Assembly: GCA_036641395.1 (NCBI GenBank)
Contig: JAVWEY010000007.1
Location: 1 to 43,392, forward strand
Origin: JAVXTH01 sp036641395
GTDB lineage: Bacteria > Bacillota_I > Bacilli_A > Erysipelotrichales > Erysipelotrichaceae
Direction: 5' to 3'
Length of the DNA stretch: 43,392 bases
Part shown: piece by piece, positions 7,365 through 16,910 of the stretch
Position numbering within the stretch: position 1 is the first letter of the stretch
Layout of the letters: each line of letters opens with the position of its first letter
Made by a program: the position numbers and the translations under genes
Notes under the pieces: model-generated
The model's input: the letters and a program-made list of their open reading frames with translations, nothing else
Databases searched by the model: none
Told to the model about the DNA's origin: nothing

Positions 7365-8738
7365 ATGAATGAAAAATTATTTGAAACCGTTGTTGCACAT
7401 GCGAAGAACAGCGGTTTTGTTTACCAAGGAAGTGAAATCTATGGTGGTTTATCTAATACCTGGGATTTTGGTCCTTTAGGTGTAGAGCTAAAAAACAATA
7501 TTAAAAATGCCTGGTGGAAAAAATTTATCCAAGAAAGTCCAAATAACGTTGGAGTTCAATCTGCTATATTGATGAATCCACAAGTTTGGGTTGCAAGTGG
7601 CCATGTTGGAAACTTTTCTGATCCGTTAATGGATTGTAAGAACTGTCAGACAAGGCATCGTGCTGACAAACTAATTGAAGACTTTTCAAAAGGTGAAGTA
7701 AATCCCGGTGGTTGGAGTAATGAAAAGATGATGCAATATATTACTGAAAATAAAATTGCATGTCCTGCTTGTGGCTCTCATGATTTTACAGATATTCGTC
7801 ATTTCAATTTGATGTTTAAAACGTTTCAAGGAGTTGTTGAAGATTCTAAGAACGCAATTTATCTACGCCCTGAAACTGCTCAGGGAATTTTTGTGAACTT
7901 TAAAAATGTTCAAAGGACAACGCGTCGTAAACTTCCATTTGGAATTGGCCAAATTGGAAAAAGTTTTAGAAATGAAATCACTCCGGGTAATTTTATCTTC
8001 CGTACTCGTGAATTTGAGCAAATGGAACTAGAATTCTTTACGAAACCTGGAGAAGATATGAAATGGTATGAGTATTATAAGGATTTCTGTATGAATTTCT
8101 TAAAGAACTTAGGTATTCGTGAAGAAAATTTAAGAATTCGTGAACACGATGCAGAAGAATTAAGCCATTATTCAACAGGTACTAGTGATATTGAATATAG
8201 TTTCTCCTTTGGATGGGGAGAGTTATGGGGAATTGCCGATCGTACTGATTTTGATTTACGCTGTCATCAAGATACGAGTAAACAAAATTTAGAATATCAC
8301 GACCCAATTACCAATGAAAACTATTTACCTTATTGTATTGAACCAAGCGTTGGAGTTGAACGTTTAATCTTAGCCTTCTTATGTGATTCCTATGAGGAAG
8401 AACAATTAGAAAACGATACAAGAGTTGTTTTACATCTTCATCCTTATTTAGCACCAGTAAAGGTTGCTATTTTACCACTTAATAAGAAATTAAGTGAACA
8501 AGCGATGGAAATATTCTCACTTGTATCAGGTATTGGTAATTGTGAATTTGATGAGACTGGTAGTATTGGAAAACGTTACCGTCGTCAAGATGCAATTGGT
8601 ACACCATTCTGTGTGACGGTTGATTTTGAAAGTGAACAGGATCATATGGTAACAATTCGTTATCGTGATTCAATGAAACAGGAAAGAATTAAAGTAGAAG
8701 AATTGAATGATTTCTTAGAGAAACAAATGAAATTTTGA
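7365..8738 (+). CDS. glyS: Glycyl-tRNA synthetase, single-chain (alpha2) type
   Basis: Class II synthetase charging tRNA-Gly. The 457-residue chain begins with the typical MNEKLFETVVAHAKNSGFVY, has CKNC and CPAC pairs of the zinc insertion, motif 2 (FRNEITPGNFIFRTREFEQME), motif 3 (GVERLILAFL) and a C-terminal anticodon-binding domain. The ATG at 7365 follows AAGGGG (7351-7356); an in-frame ATG at 7308 would translate through the leader hairpin and is rejected. This homodimer type occupies the place where Bacillus has two-subunit glyQ-glyS. dnaG follows after 13 nt. Confidence 0.96.
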   Translation: MNEKLFETVVAHAKNSGFVYQGSEIYGGLSNTWDFGPLGVELKNNIKNAWWKKFIQESPNNVGVQSAILMNPQVWVASGHVGNFSDPLMDCKNCQTRHRADKLIEDFSKGEVNPGGWSNEKMMQYITENKIACPACGSHDFTDIRHFNLMFKTFQGVVEDSKNAIYLRPETAQGIFVNFKNVQRTTRRKLPFGIGQIGKSFRNEITPGNFIFRTREFEQMELEFFTKPGEDMKWYEYYKDFCMNFLKNLGIREENLRIREHDAEELSHYSTGTSDIEYSFSFGWGELWGIADRTDFDLRCHQDTSKQNLEYHDPITNENYLPYCIEPSVGVERLILAFLCDSYEEEQLENDTRVVLHLHPYLAPVKVAILPLNKKLSEQAMEIFSLVSGIGNCEFDETGSIGKRYRRQDAIGTPFCVTVDFESEQDHMVTIRYRDSMKQERIKVEELNDFLEKQMKF

Positions 8739-8751
8739 TTGAGGTGATCTT

Positions 8752-10509
8752 GTGTCACGATTGAACGAAGAGCAAATTAATAATATTCGCGCACATAGCG
8801 ATATTGTCGATGTGATATCTCGTTATGTGCCTTTAACTCATAAAGGCAAGAATTATTTATGTGCTTGTCCTTTTCATGATGACCATAATCCAAGTCTATC
8901 AATTAATCCTGATAAACAGATTTTTAAATGTTTTGTTTGTGGAACGGGTGGAAACGTATTTACTTTTGTTTCGAAATATGAACATATTTCATTTGTTGAA
9001 GCAGTGTATAAAGTAGCTGAATATGCTGGTATTCAGATGGAACATAAAATGCTTACTAGTAAAGCAGTTGATCCTAAAAAAGCACCTTTATATAAAGCTA
9101 TTCAAGATATGATAGAGTTTACTCACTATGAACTACAATCTGAGGCGAGTAAATCAGTAAAGGAATATCTTAGCAAACGCGGTTTGAATGATACGCTGAT
9201 TGAGAAGTTTGAAATTGGCTATAATCCAAAAGATGATGCAGTCTATAAGTTTCTTCATGCGAAGAAGCATGAAGATAGTTCATTAATTGAAGCAAATCTT
9301 GTAAGAACAACAGCAATTGGAATTAAAGATGTCTTTAGTAATCGAATTACAATTCCAATTCATGATGCTTATGGAAATCCAGTTGGTTTCTCAGCAAGGC
9401 GGATTGTTGATCATGAGGATGAAGCGAAGTATATTAATACAAGTGAAACAATTATTTACACAAAAGGTAATTTGATTTATAATTATCATCGAGCTAAACC
9501 TGAAGTAAAAGCTCATAAAAAAGTTTTCTTAGTTGAAGGTGCAATGGATGTAATAGCCTTTGCGAAAGCAGATATCTATCATGTAGTTGCAACACTGGGA
9601 ACGGCTTGTACAAAAGAACAATTGAAACTATTGAAAGCATTCAATGTTCCTTTAGTACTCTGTTATGATGGTGATCGTGCCGGGCGTGATGCTACTTATA
9701 AGTTTGGTAAAGCAGCAATGGATTATAGTTTAAACTTTGAAATTGTTGAGAATGAGCGAGGCTTAGATCCTGATGATATCATTGAATTATATGGAAAAGA
9801 AGCATTACAATCAATGAGTGAAAAGACATTATCTTGGATTGATTTTCTATTTGATTATTTAACTCAAAAATACAATCTAGATAATTACACTCAGAAAAAA
9901 GAGTTTGCTCAAGAATTAAGTAAGGAAATTAATCGTAACTTAGATGATTTTGAAAAACAGAGTTATTATTTGAGGTTAAAAGAATTAACTGGTTTCAATA
10001 TGACAATGAATCAAAATATTGAAAACCAACCAAAGCCAAATTCTCATAAAAACTCTAACTATATTAGAATACCTAAAATGGGAGAATATCACGCCCAACA
10101 AGAAATAATCTCACAGATGTTATTAGGACTTGTTGCAAGTAATTATTTTAAAGATGAATTAGGTTTTCTACCGGATCCAATATGTAACAAATTAGCTATT
10201 TATATTATTGATTATTATCGAAACCACAAATCAATTCAAGTTGCTGATCTTCTCGATTTCATTAAGGAAGAAAATGTCAAAACATTATTACTTGAAATTA
10301 TCGATTGGGAATTAGGTAGAGATGAAATTAATATGGAAGTATTAGGTGGAGCTATCACGAAAGTTAAGTCCTGTCTCTTGGATAAAAAGATTGCAAAGTT
10401 TAATGAAACAATTGCGAAAACAAAGGATCCAATTGAAAAAGCAAAAATGGCGGATGAAAAAAATCGTCTGATTCAGGAAAAAAGGGGTATGCTCTATGAA
10501 GAAGATTAA
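8752..10509 (+). CDS. dnaG: DNA primase DnaG
   Basis: Synthesises RNA primers at the replication fork with the replicative helicase. The 585-residue protein has the CHC2 zinc finger (C39, H42, C60, C63), the primase core, the Toprim domain (VEGAMDVIAF and DGDRAGRDA, about 262-310) and a C-terminal helicase-interaction region. The start is GTG at 8752 with GAGGTGA (8741-8747) just upstream. It lies in the macromolecular-synthesis operon with rpoD. Confidence 0.97.
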   Translation: MSRLNEEQINNIRAHSDIVDVISRYVPLTHKGKNYLCACPFHDDHNPSLSINPDKQIFKCFVCGTGGNVFTFVSKYEHISFVEAVYKVAEYAGIQMEHKMLTSKAVDPKKAPLYKAIQDMIEFTHYELQSEASKSVKEYLSKRGLNDTLIEKFEIGYNPKDDAVYKFLHAKKHEDSSLIEANLVRTTAIGIKDVFSNRITIPIHDAYGNPVGFSARRIVDHEDEAKYINTSETIIYTKGNLIYNYHRAKPEVKAHKKVFLVEGAMDVIAFAKADIYHVVATLGTACTKEQLKLLKAFNVPLVLCYDGDRAGRDATYKFGKAAMDYSLNFEIVENERGLDPDDIIELYGKEALQSMSEKTLSWIDFLFDYLTQKYNLDNYTQKKEFAQELSKEINRNLDDFEKQSYYLRLKELTGFNMTMNQNIENQPKPNSHKNSNYIRIPKMGEYHAQQEIISQMLLGLVASNYFKDELGFLPDPICNKLAIYIIDYYRNHKSIQVADLLDFIKEENVKTLLLEIIDWELGRDEINMEVLGGAITKVKSCLLDKKIAKFNETIAKTKDPIEKAKMADEKNRLIQEKRGMLYEED

Positions 10510-10531
10510 AAGAAGTAGCAAGGAGGCCAAT

Positions 10532-11689
10532 ATGAAAGAAGTTAAAACATTAGAAGAGATTAAAGTTATATTTGCAAATACTTATAAAAAAGATGGCCAT
10601 CTTTATCAAAAAACGGTAGATTCAACAATTGAGCATCTTGATTTAGATGATGCAGCAGTTGATGATTTATTTCAATGGTTTAATGACAATGAGATTGAAA
10701 TTAGTGATGAAGAAGATATTAAAGAAAATATCATTGATGAAGATATAGATTTGTTTGATGATGTTGAAGATGATGAGGATGAAGAAGAATTTGATTCTCT
10801 AGCAACGGATATTGAAACATTGGAACAATCTTTTGCCAATTCAGCGCATACTAAAATTAATGATCCAGTTAAAATGTATTTAAAAGAAATTGGACGTGTT
10901 GATTTATTAGATCCTGCGGAAGAACCAAAGATTGCAAAAGCAATCCAAGAGGGTGATGAAGAAGCAAAGAAAATTCTAATTGCTGCTAACCTTCGTTTGG
11001 TTGTTTCAATTGCGAAGAAATATGTTGGTCGAGGTATGTTATTTCTCGATTTGATTCAAGAAGGTAATATGGGACTTGTTAAAGCGGTTGAAAAATTCGA
11101 TTATACCAAAGGCTTTAAATTTTCTACTTATGCTACATGGTGGATTCGTCAAGCAATCACAAGAGCAATCGCCGATCAAGCGAGAACAATTCGTATTCCT
11201 GTACATATGGTTGAAACAATCAATAAACTTACTCGAATTCAACGTCAATTAGTTCAAGATCTAGGAAGAGATCCTTCTGCTGAAGAAATTGCCGCAAAAA
11301 TGGAGAATATAACTCCTGAAAAAGTTCGTGAAATTCAAAAGATTGCTTTAGAACCGGTTTCACTAGAAACACCAATCGGTGAAGAAGATGATTCTCATTT
11401 AGGCGACTTTATTGAAGATAAAGATGCTTTATCTCCAGATGAATATGCAAATAATCAATTATTGAAAGATGAAATCAATACTGTTTTACAAGGACTTACG
11501 GAACGTGAAGAAAAAGTATTACGATTACGTTTTGGTTTATATGATGGACGTACCCGTACCCTTGAAGAAGTTGGGAAAGAGTTTAATGTAACAAGAGAGC
11601 GAATTCGTCAAATTGAAGCAAAAGCTTTACGTAAACTTAAACATCCTACTCGTTCAAAACGGTTAAAGGATTTTGTCGATAAACCATAA
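10532..11689 (+). CDS. rpoD: Primary sigma factor RpoD/SigA
   Basis: Housekeeping sigma factor. The 385-residue protein has region 1.1, a long acidic stretch (about 50-90), region 1.2 (DPVKMYLKEIGRVDLL), region 2 with the -10 recognition helix (FSTYATWWIRQAITRAI), region 3, and region 4.2 (EEVGKEFNVTRERIRQIEAK) for -35 binding. I chose the ATG at 10532, which follows a perfect AAGGAGG (10519-10525), over an in-frame upstream start. Its stop TAA shares a base with the trmK ATG. Many promoters in the window show extended -10 elements, consistent with this sigma factor. Confidence 0.97.
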   Translation: MKEVKTLEEIKVIFANTYKKDGHLYQKTVDSTIEHLDLDDAAVDDLFQWFNDNEIEISDEEDIKENIIDEDIDLFDDVEDDEDEEEFDSLATDIETLEQSFANSAHTKINDPVKMYLKEIGRVDLLDPAEEPKIAKAIQEGDEEAKKILIAANLRLVVSIAKKYVGRGMLFLDLIQEGNMGLVKAVEKFDYTKGFKFSTYATWWIRQAITRAIADQARTIRIPVHMVETINKLTRIQRQLVQDLGRDPSAEEIAAKMENITPEKVREIQKIALEPVSLETPIGEEDDSHLGDFIEDKDALSPDEYANNQLLKDEINTVLQGLTEREEKVLRLRFGLYDGRTRTLEEVGKEFNVTRERIRQIEAKALRKLKHPTRSKRLKDFVDKP

Positions 11690-12357
11690 TGATTAATTTA
11701 AGCAAACGTTTGCGAGCAATTCATGATTTAGTTGATAAGGGAAGTATTGTTGCTGATATTGGTAGTGACCATGCTTTATTAGCATGTGCCCTTATTGAAA
11801 GTGAAACTTCTCCCTATGTCTATGCTAGTGACATAGCTGCAGGACCTCTATCTCATGCACAATCAACGATATTAGCTTATGCTATGGATTTGAACATTGA
11901 AACAATACGAAGTGATGGCTTACATGAACTTGTTAATCAAGTTGATACGATTGTAATTGCTGGAATGGGCTCAGATACAATTATTCATATTTTAGAACAA
12001 GATTATGATAAAGTTTTACAAGCTAAATCAATTATTATTCAATCAAATACACATGTATTTGATATTAGAAGATGGATCAGTGATCATCATTTACAAATTG
12101 TTGATGAAGTAATGGTCAAAGAATCTCATTATTATCAAATTATTAAAGTTGATGTTAAAGAAGGTAATTCTTTAACTGAAGATGAAATATTATTTGGTAA
12201 GATTATAAAAGATAAAAATATCTTCATTGATTACTGGAATTTCCGCTTAAATAATCTTAATTCAATTATAAATCGATTAAAACCAGATCATGCTTCTTAT
12301 CAAAAGAATCTTATATTGAAAGAAAGAATTATAAATAAAATTAATTCGTTAACTTAA
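11689..12357 (+). CDS. trmK: tRNA (adenine22-N1)-methyltransferase TrmK
   Basis: SAM-dependent enzyme methylating A22 of tRNA. The 222-residue protein has the Rossmann SAM motif VADIGSDHALL (21-31) and AGMGSDTII, corresponding to the AGMGG motif of the family. It overlaps rpoD by one base, as in many Firmicutes. The Nif3-like gene yqfO that usually follows trmK is absent here. Confidence 0.93.
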   Translation: MINLSKRLRAIHDLVDKGSIVADIGSDHALLACALIESETSPYVYASDIAAGPLSHAQSTILAYAMDLNIETIRSDGLHELVNQVDTIVIAGMGSDTIIHILEQDYDKVLQAKSIIIQSNTHVFDIRRWISDHHLQIVDEVMVKESHYYQIIKVDVKEGNSLTEDEILFGKIIKDKNIFIDYWNFRLNNLNSIINRLKPDHASYQKNLILKERIINKINSLT

Positions 12358-12385
12358 AACAGTGACCCTTAAAAGGTCACTGTTT
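12357..12385. terminator. Bidirectional terminator between trmK and ispH
   Basis: AAACAGTGACC (12357-12367) and GGTCACTGTTT (12375-12385) form a perfect 11-bp stem around a 7-nt loop, spanning the facing stop codons of the two converging genes. Confidence 0.9.
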
Positions 12386-13283
12386 ACAATATATCGAACA
12401 ATTGAATATTTGGTTTTTCTTTTCTTCTTTCATATTGTTCTAAATAATCGATTACTTGATTTGTTAGATAGGTAGGCGTCGATGCACCTGAAGTAATTGC
12501 AATCCGGTTTTTATTAATTAACTGTTCACTTGAAATGCCATGAACATCATCAATTAAATAGACATCGTTAATTCCATGTTCTTTTCCAATTTGGGCTAAT
12601 CGATTGGAATTATTTGAATGAATATCACCCACGACATATAGAACATCAATATTTTCTAGTTTCGCAATTGCTTCTTGACGAATTCTTGTTGCATCACAGA
12701 TCTCTTCACTAAAAATAGCTGAAGGATAGATTGTTTTAATCGATTTAAACAAATCATTTACATCAAAAATAGACATTGTTGTCTGATTTGTTACAAATAT
12801 ATTTTTCCCAAGATTTATTTCAATATCATGTTCGAATTCTATTAAATGAACATGATTAGATAGGGAACAAATTGCTTCAGCTTCAGGATGAGATTTCTTT
12901 CCAATGTATAATACCTCAAATCCTTTTTCTAAATAATTCGCAACAATCTTTTGGGTTGTTATCACATTGGGACAAGATGCGTCAATACAACGCAAGCCTT
13001 TTTGTTGTGCTTTTTCAATTAAAGATGGAGCAATACCATGCGCAGTAAAGATAATAACACCAGTTTTAATTTCATCTAATAACTCGCTTTTTGTTTTAAA
13101 CTCATCATCAAGAGGTTCAATTCCAATTTGGCGAAGTGCTTCTACAACATAAGCGTTGTGAACTAACATTCCTAATACATAAATTGGATCTTTCGGATAA
13201 TCATGAGCAGCTTGTTTAGCGATATTGATTGCTCTTACAACACCTCGACAATAACCTCTAGGTGTAACTTTTATAATATCCAT
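12384..13283 (-). CDS. ispH: 4-hydroxy-3-methylbut-2-enyl diphosphate reductase IspH
   Basis: Last enzyme of the MEP pathway, making IPP and DMAPP with an iron-sulfur cluster. The three cluster cysteines are C12 (GYCRGV), C104 (DASCPN) and C196 (EEICDAT); TNQTT (165-169) and HSNNSNRL follow the family pattern. The 299-residue length is normal. GAGGTGATG lies just before the ATG. ispG of the same pathway is at 15707-16777, separated by cshB and nfo on the other strand. Confidence 0.97.
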   Translation of the reverse strand: MDIIKVTPRGYCRGVVRAINIAKQAAHDYPKDPIYVLGMLVHNAYVVEALRQIGIEPLDDEFKTKSELLDEIKTGVIIFTAHGIAPSLIEKAQQKGLRCIDASCPNVITTQKIVANYLEKGFEVLYIGKKSHPEAEAICSLSNHVHLIEFEHDIEINLGKNIFVTNQTTMSIFDVNDLFKSIKTIYPSAIFSEEICDATRIRQEAIAKLENIDVLYVVGDIHSNNSNRLAQIGKEHGINDVYLIDDVHGISSEQLINKNRIAITSGASTPTYLTNQVIDYLEQYERRKEKPNIQLFDIL

Positions 13284-13322
13284 TTCATCACCTCGTTACT
13301 ATTATACATATAAAATGAAAGA

Positions 13323-13395
13323 ATGCCTACTATAAGCAGAGTGAAGTCGTTATTTCTTTACTTTAGAATTTAAATCTGTATAATAAAGTAGGCAT
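13323..13395. repeat. 9-bp inverted repeat flanking the cshB promoter
   Basis: ATGCCTACT (13323-13331) and AGTAGGCAT (13387-13395) are perfect inverted copies 55 nt apart. The left arm is near the expected -35 of divergent ispH; the right arm is at the start of the cshB leader. Confidence 0.5.
13357..13384 (+). promoter_or_regulatory. Promoter of cshB-nfo
   Basis: TTTACT (13357-13362), a 16-nt spacer and a perfect TATAAT (13379-13384), leaving a leader of about 40 nt. Confidence 0.6.
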
Positions 13396-13430
13396 AACGA
13401 TGGGATATCGTCAAGACAGGAGATACGAAT

Positions 13431-14795
13431 ATGAATCAATATCAAGATTATCAATTAAAAGATTATACAAAAGCTTTAATCGAAAAAAATAGGTTTAAAA
13501 CACCAACACCAATTCAAAGGGAAGTAATTCCATCCGCTTGTAAGGGACGCGATATTATCGGTATTTCAGATACTGGAACAGGAAAAACACATGCCTTTTT
13601 AATTCCAATTTTAGAAATGATCGATGTTTCTAAAGATGAAATTCAAGCAGTTATTACGGCACCTACAAGAGAATTAGCACTTCAATTATTTCAACGTGCA
13701 CAAGAAATGTGTGAATTTCTTGAAGGTTTAAACATTAAATTAATTGTTGGGGGAAAAGAGAAAACAAGAATGATTGAACAACTTAAAGTTCAACCACAAA
13801 TTGTGATTGGTACTCCAGGTAGAATTCGTGATTTATTTTTAAATGAAGGTGCATTACGTGTTGATAGTGCTTCAATGTTTGTTGTAGATGAAGCAGATAT
13901 GACATTAGAATTTGGATTCTTAGAAGATGTTGATGCGATTTGTGGTAGAATGGACCATCATTTACAAATGATGAGTTTTTCGGCTACAATGCCTTTGGAA
14001 CTTCAACACTTTTTAAAAAAATATATGCAAGAACCAAAAATTATTCATATTAAACAAGCAGAAAGTTTTGCACCAAAGATTGAACATATTCTAGTCCCTT
14101 GTCGTCACAAAAGTTACGATGAAGCACTATTAGATATTTTGAAAGGCTTTGATCCTTATGTTTGTTTAATCTTTGCGAATACCCGAGATCAAGCAAAGAA
14201 GACGGCACAATTGATGCGTGATAATGATTTTGGCGTAATTGAGTTACATGGCTCTTTAACACCACGTGAGCGTACGAAAGCAATGAAAGAATTGAATACA
14301 TCCGAAAAACGTTATGTTGTTGCTACTGATATTGCTGCTCGAGGTATCGATATTGATGGAGTCTCGCATATTGTATCACTTGGATTTCCAAAAGAAATTG
14401 AATTTTATATTCATCGCTCTGGGCGTACTGGACGTGCTGGTCATAGTGGTATTTGCTATGCTTTATACCAACAACAAGACATGGGAGCAATTCGTACTTT
14501 AGAAAAACAAGGCTTATCTTTTGCCCATAAAGCATATAAAAATAATCAATGGAATGAATTAAAGCCACTACATGAAAAGAAGATTATTAAAAACGATCCA
14601 TTAACAAATGAAATTGCTCGCTTAGTTACCCATAAAAAACAAAAAGTAAAACCAGGATATAAAAAGAAACAGAGCATTGAAATTGAAAAAATGCGTCGTC
14701 ATGCGAAACGTAATATGATTCAAGAAGATATTAAACGTCAGAAAAAAGAACGTGCTAGAAAATATCAAATTGAAAAAAATGGAGAAACAAAATAA
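13431..14795 (+). CDS. cshB: DEAD-box RNA helicase (CshB-like)
   Basis: ATP-dependent RNA helicase for RNA folding, decay or ribosome assembly. The 454-residue protein has Q motif (TPTPIQ), motif I DTGTGKT (47-53), PTRELA, TPGR, DEAD (153-156), SAT (184-186), ATDIAARGIDI and HRSGRTGR, then a lysine/arginine-rich tail from about 385 that probably binds RNA. Motif I with D-T-G-T-G-K-T-H rather than A-Q-T-G-S-G-K-T, and the position beside nfo, fit CshB rather than CshA. AGGAGA lies 7 nt before the ATG. The stop TAA shares a base with the nfo ATG. Confidence 0.93.
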   Translation: MNQYQDYQLKDYTKALIEKNRFKTPTPIQREVIPSACKGRDIIGISDTGTGKTHAFLIPILEMIDVSKDEIQAVITAPTRELALQLFQRAQEMCEFLEGLNIKLIVGGKEKTRMIEQLKVQPQIVIGTPGRIRDLFLNEGALRVDSASMFVVDEADMTLEFGFLEDVDAICGRMDHHLQMMSFSATMPLELQHFLKKYMQEPKIIHIKQAESFAPKIEHILVPCRHKSYDEALLDILKGFDPYVCLIFANTRDQAKKTAQLMRDNDFGVIELHGSLTPRERTKAMKELNTSEKRYVVATDIAARGIDIDGVSHIVSLGFPKEIEFYIHRSGRTGRAGHSGICYALYQQQDMGAIRTLEKQGLSFAHKAYKNNQWNELKPLHEKKIIKNDPLTNEIARLVTHKKQKVKPGYKKKQSIEIEKMRRHAKRNMIQEDIKRQKKERARKYQIEKNGETK

Positions 14796-15676
14796 TGTAT
14801 ATTGGCTCTCATGTTTCGATGAGTTCACCTTATTATTTACTAGGTGCACTGAAAGAAGCATTAAGTTATAACGCAAATGCGATGATGATTTATACAGGAC
14901 CTCCACAAAATACTCGCCGCAAAGATATGTCGGAAATGAAAATTGAAGAAGCTCATATCTTGATGAGAGAAAATAATTTTGATATCAATCGAGTAATTGT
15001 TCATGCTCCTTATATTATTAATTTAGCAAATTCATTCAAACCGGAAACCTTTACCTTAGGTGTTGATTTTCTTACGAAAGAAATTGAAAGAGTAAAAGCA
15101 ATTGGTTCATCAATTCTAGTTTTACATCCAGGCTCACACGTATTAGCTGGTGTCGATATTGGTTTATCTAAGATAATTGAGGGCTTAGATCAAGCAATGA
15201 AGGATATTGGTAATGTACAACTTGCAATTGAAACAATGGCAGGTAAGGGTAGTGAAGTAGGAAGTAACTTTGAAGAAATTGCTTATATAAAAAAACATGC
15301 GAAATATGGAGCATCGATTAAAGTATGTTTAGATACATGTCATCTTCATGATGCAGGTTTTGATTTAAACAATTTTGATACTATTTTAGATCAATTTGAT
15401 CAAATAATTGGAATTGAAAATATTGTATGTATTCATATTAATGATTCTAAAAATATACGTGGGGCTCATAAAGATCGACATGCGAATATTGGTTTTGGTG
15501 AAATTGGATTTGATCAATTAAATGCAATTGTTCATCATCCAAAATTGGTTAATGTTGTGAAAATTCTTGAAACTCCGTATGTCCTTAATCATCCACCTTA
15601 TAAAGAAGAGATTGAAATGTTGAATCAACAAAAATTTGATCCTCAATTATTAAATAAGTTAGAAGCAATGAAATAG
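14795..15676 (+). CDS. nfo: Endonuclease IV (AP endonuclease)
   Basis: Metal-dependent endonuclease cutting 5' of abasic sites in base-excision repair. The 293-residue TIM-barrel protein has the ligand segments HPGSH, ETMAGKGSEVG, CLDTCHLHDAG and HINDSKN...HKDRHANIGFG. It overlaps cshB by one base, as in the Bacillus yqfR-yqfS pair, and ends at a terminator. Confidence 0.97.
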   Translation: MYIGSHVSMSSPYYLLGALKEALSYNANAMMIYTGPPQNTRRKDMSEMKIEEAHILMRENNFDINRVIVHAPYIINLANSFKPETFTLGVDFLTKEIERVKAIGSSILVLHPGSHVLAGVDIGLSKIIEGLDQAMKDIGNVQLAIETMAGKGSEVGSNFEEIAYIKKHAKYGASIKVCLDTCHLHDAGFDLNNFDTILDQFDQIIGIENIVCIHINDSKNIRGAHKDRHANIGFGEIGFDQLNAIVHHPKLVNVVKILETPYVLNHPPYKEEIEMLNQQKFDPQLLNKLEAMK

Positions 15677-15708
15677 CTAGAACAAATTAATTGTCCTAGC
15701 TTTTTTTT
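15676..15708 (+). terminator. Terminator after nfo
   Basis: GCTAG(A)ACA and TGT(C)CTAGC form an 8-bp stem with one mismatch, followed by eight T (15701-15708). It overlaps the stop of converging ispG, but there is no T run on the minus strand. Confidence 0.85.
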
Positions 15709-16777
15709 ATGAAATTGGATGATCTTCTACAAATTTTAGAATTTCAGCTTTTAAACGAGGAATCATTTGATCTTGAGGTATTTTTTCAATAACGATTCCT
15801 TTCTTAATCAATAATCCTTCTTTATTACCCCCGGCAATGGCGATATCAGCGTGTTTAGCCTCACCAGGTCCATTTACTGCACAACCCATAATTGCAACGC
15901 TTATATCGCATTGAATCGTTTCTAGAAAATGTTCAATTTCATCGACAACTGGTGCAATATTAAATTGTGTTCTTCCACAGGTTGGACATGCGATTAAATT
16001 TGGTACATGGTTAAGCAATCCTGCACAGTTTAGTAACTGTTTAACGATACCAATTTCTTTACAAGGATCGCCATTAACTGAGATACGAATCGTATCACCT
16101 ATTCCTTCTTGAAGTAGGATCCCTAAAGCATAACTTGACTTAACTGCACTGCCCATTAAAGTACCAGCTTCGGTTACTCCTAAATGTAGCGGGTAAGGAA
16201 ATGTTTTAGCCGCTAAACGATAGGCTTCAATACATAGGGTAGGATCACTTGATTTAAAAGATAAGCATATATCATGAAAATCTAAATCATTTAGAATTGC
16301 AATATGACGATTTGCACTTTCCATCATTCCGATTGCGGTTGGTTTTCCATATTTTTCATGTATATCTTTTTCTAAAGAACCACTATTTATACCAATTCGA
16401 ATTGGTATATGTTTTTCTTTACATACTTTCACAACGGCTTCTACTTTATCACGACTTCCAATATTACCAGGATTAATCCGTATTTTATCAATTCCAGCAT
16501 TCACAGCAGCAATTGCAATGCGATAATCATAATGAATATCAGCAACTAAGGGAATATGTGTTCTATCTTTTATTTCTTTAATAGCGAGTGCATCGGCTTC
16601 ATCAATTACAGCCAGACGGACAATCTCACAACCAATACGTTCTAATGCAAGAATTTGTTTTACGGTTGCTTCGACATCTTTTGTACGGGTATTACACATG
16701 CTTTGAATTAAAACTTTGTTTTGATGACCAATTTTTAAATTACCAACTTGAATCTGTCTTGTTGTTTCTCTTATCAT
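15707..16777 (-). CDS. ispG: HMB-PP synthase IspG (GcpE)
   Basis: Iron-sulfur enzyme of the MEP pathway making HMB-PP, the substrate of IspH. The 356-residue protein is the short bacterial type. Cluster ligands are in CPTCGRT and in CAVNGPGEAKHADIAIAGG near the C terminus; the N-terminal TIM barrel begins VGNLKIG. The ATG follows GAGGTGATTC. A minus-strand TATAAT at 16804-16799 is a likely -10. Confidence 0.97.
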   Translation of the reverse strand: MIRETTRQIQVGNLKIGHQNKVLIQSMCNTRTKDVEATVKQILALERIGCEIVRLAVIDEADALAIKEIKDRTHIPLVADIHYDYRIAIAAVNAGIDKIRINPGNIGSRDKVEAVVKVCKEKHIPIRIGINSGSLEKDIHEKYGKPTAIGMMESANRHIAILNDLDFHDICLSFKSSDPTLCIEAYRLAAKTFPYPLHLGVTEAGTLMGSAVKSSYALGILLQEGIGDTIRISVNGDPCKEIGIVKQLLNCAGLLNHVPNLIACPTCGRTQFNIAPVVDEIEHFLETIQCDISVAIMGCAVNGPGEAKHADIAIAGGNKEGLLIKKGIVIEKIPQDQMIPRLKAEILKFVEDHPIS

Positions 16778-16859
16778 TATGAATCACCTCATAAACACAT
16801 TATAAAAGAAAATATTATGAAATACTAGCCATTAACAAAAATAATCAAATCATTCCTAG

Positions 16860-16885
16860 CATTTGCAAATGAAACTGTATATAAT
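16860..16885 (+). promoter_or_regulatory. Promoter region of pbpA with 12-bp palindrome
   Basis: TATAAT at 16880-16885 is a likely -10 without a clear -35. CATTTGCAAATG (16860-16871) is a perfect 12-bp palindrome directly upstream and could be an operator, although such palindromes arise by chance about ten times in a window this size. Confidence 0.35.
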
Positions 16886-16910
16886 TATGCATGTATAGGA
16901 GGTGGTGCAA

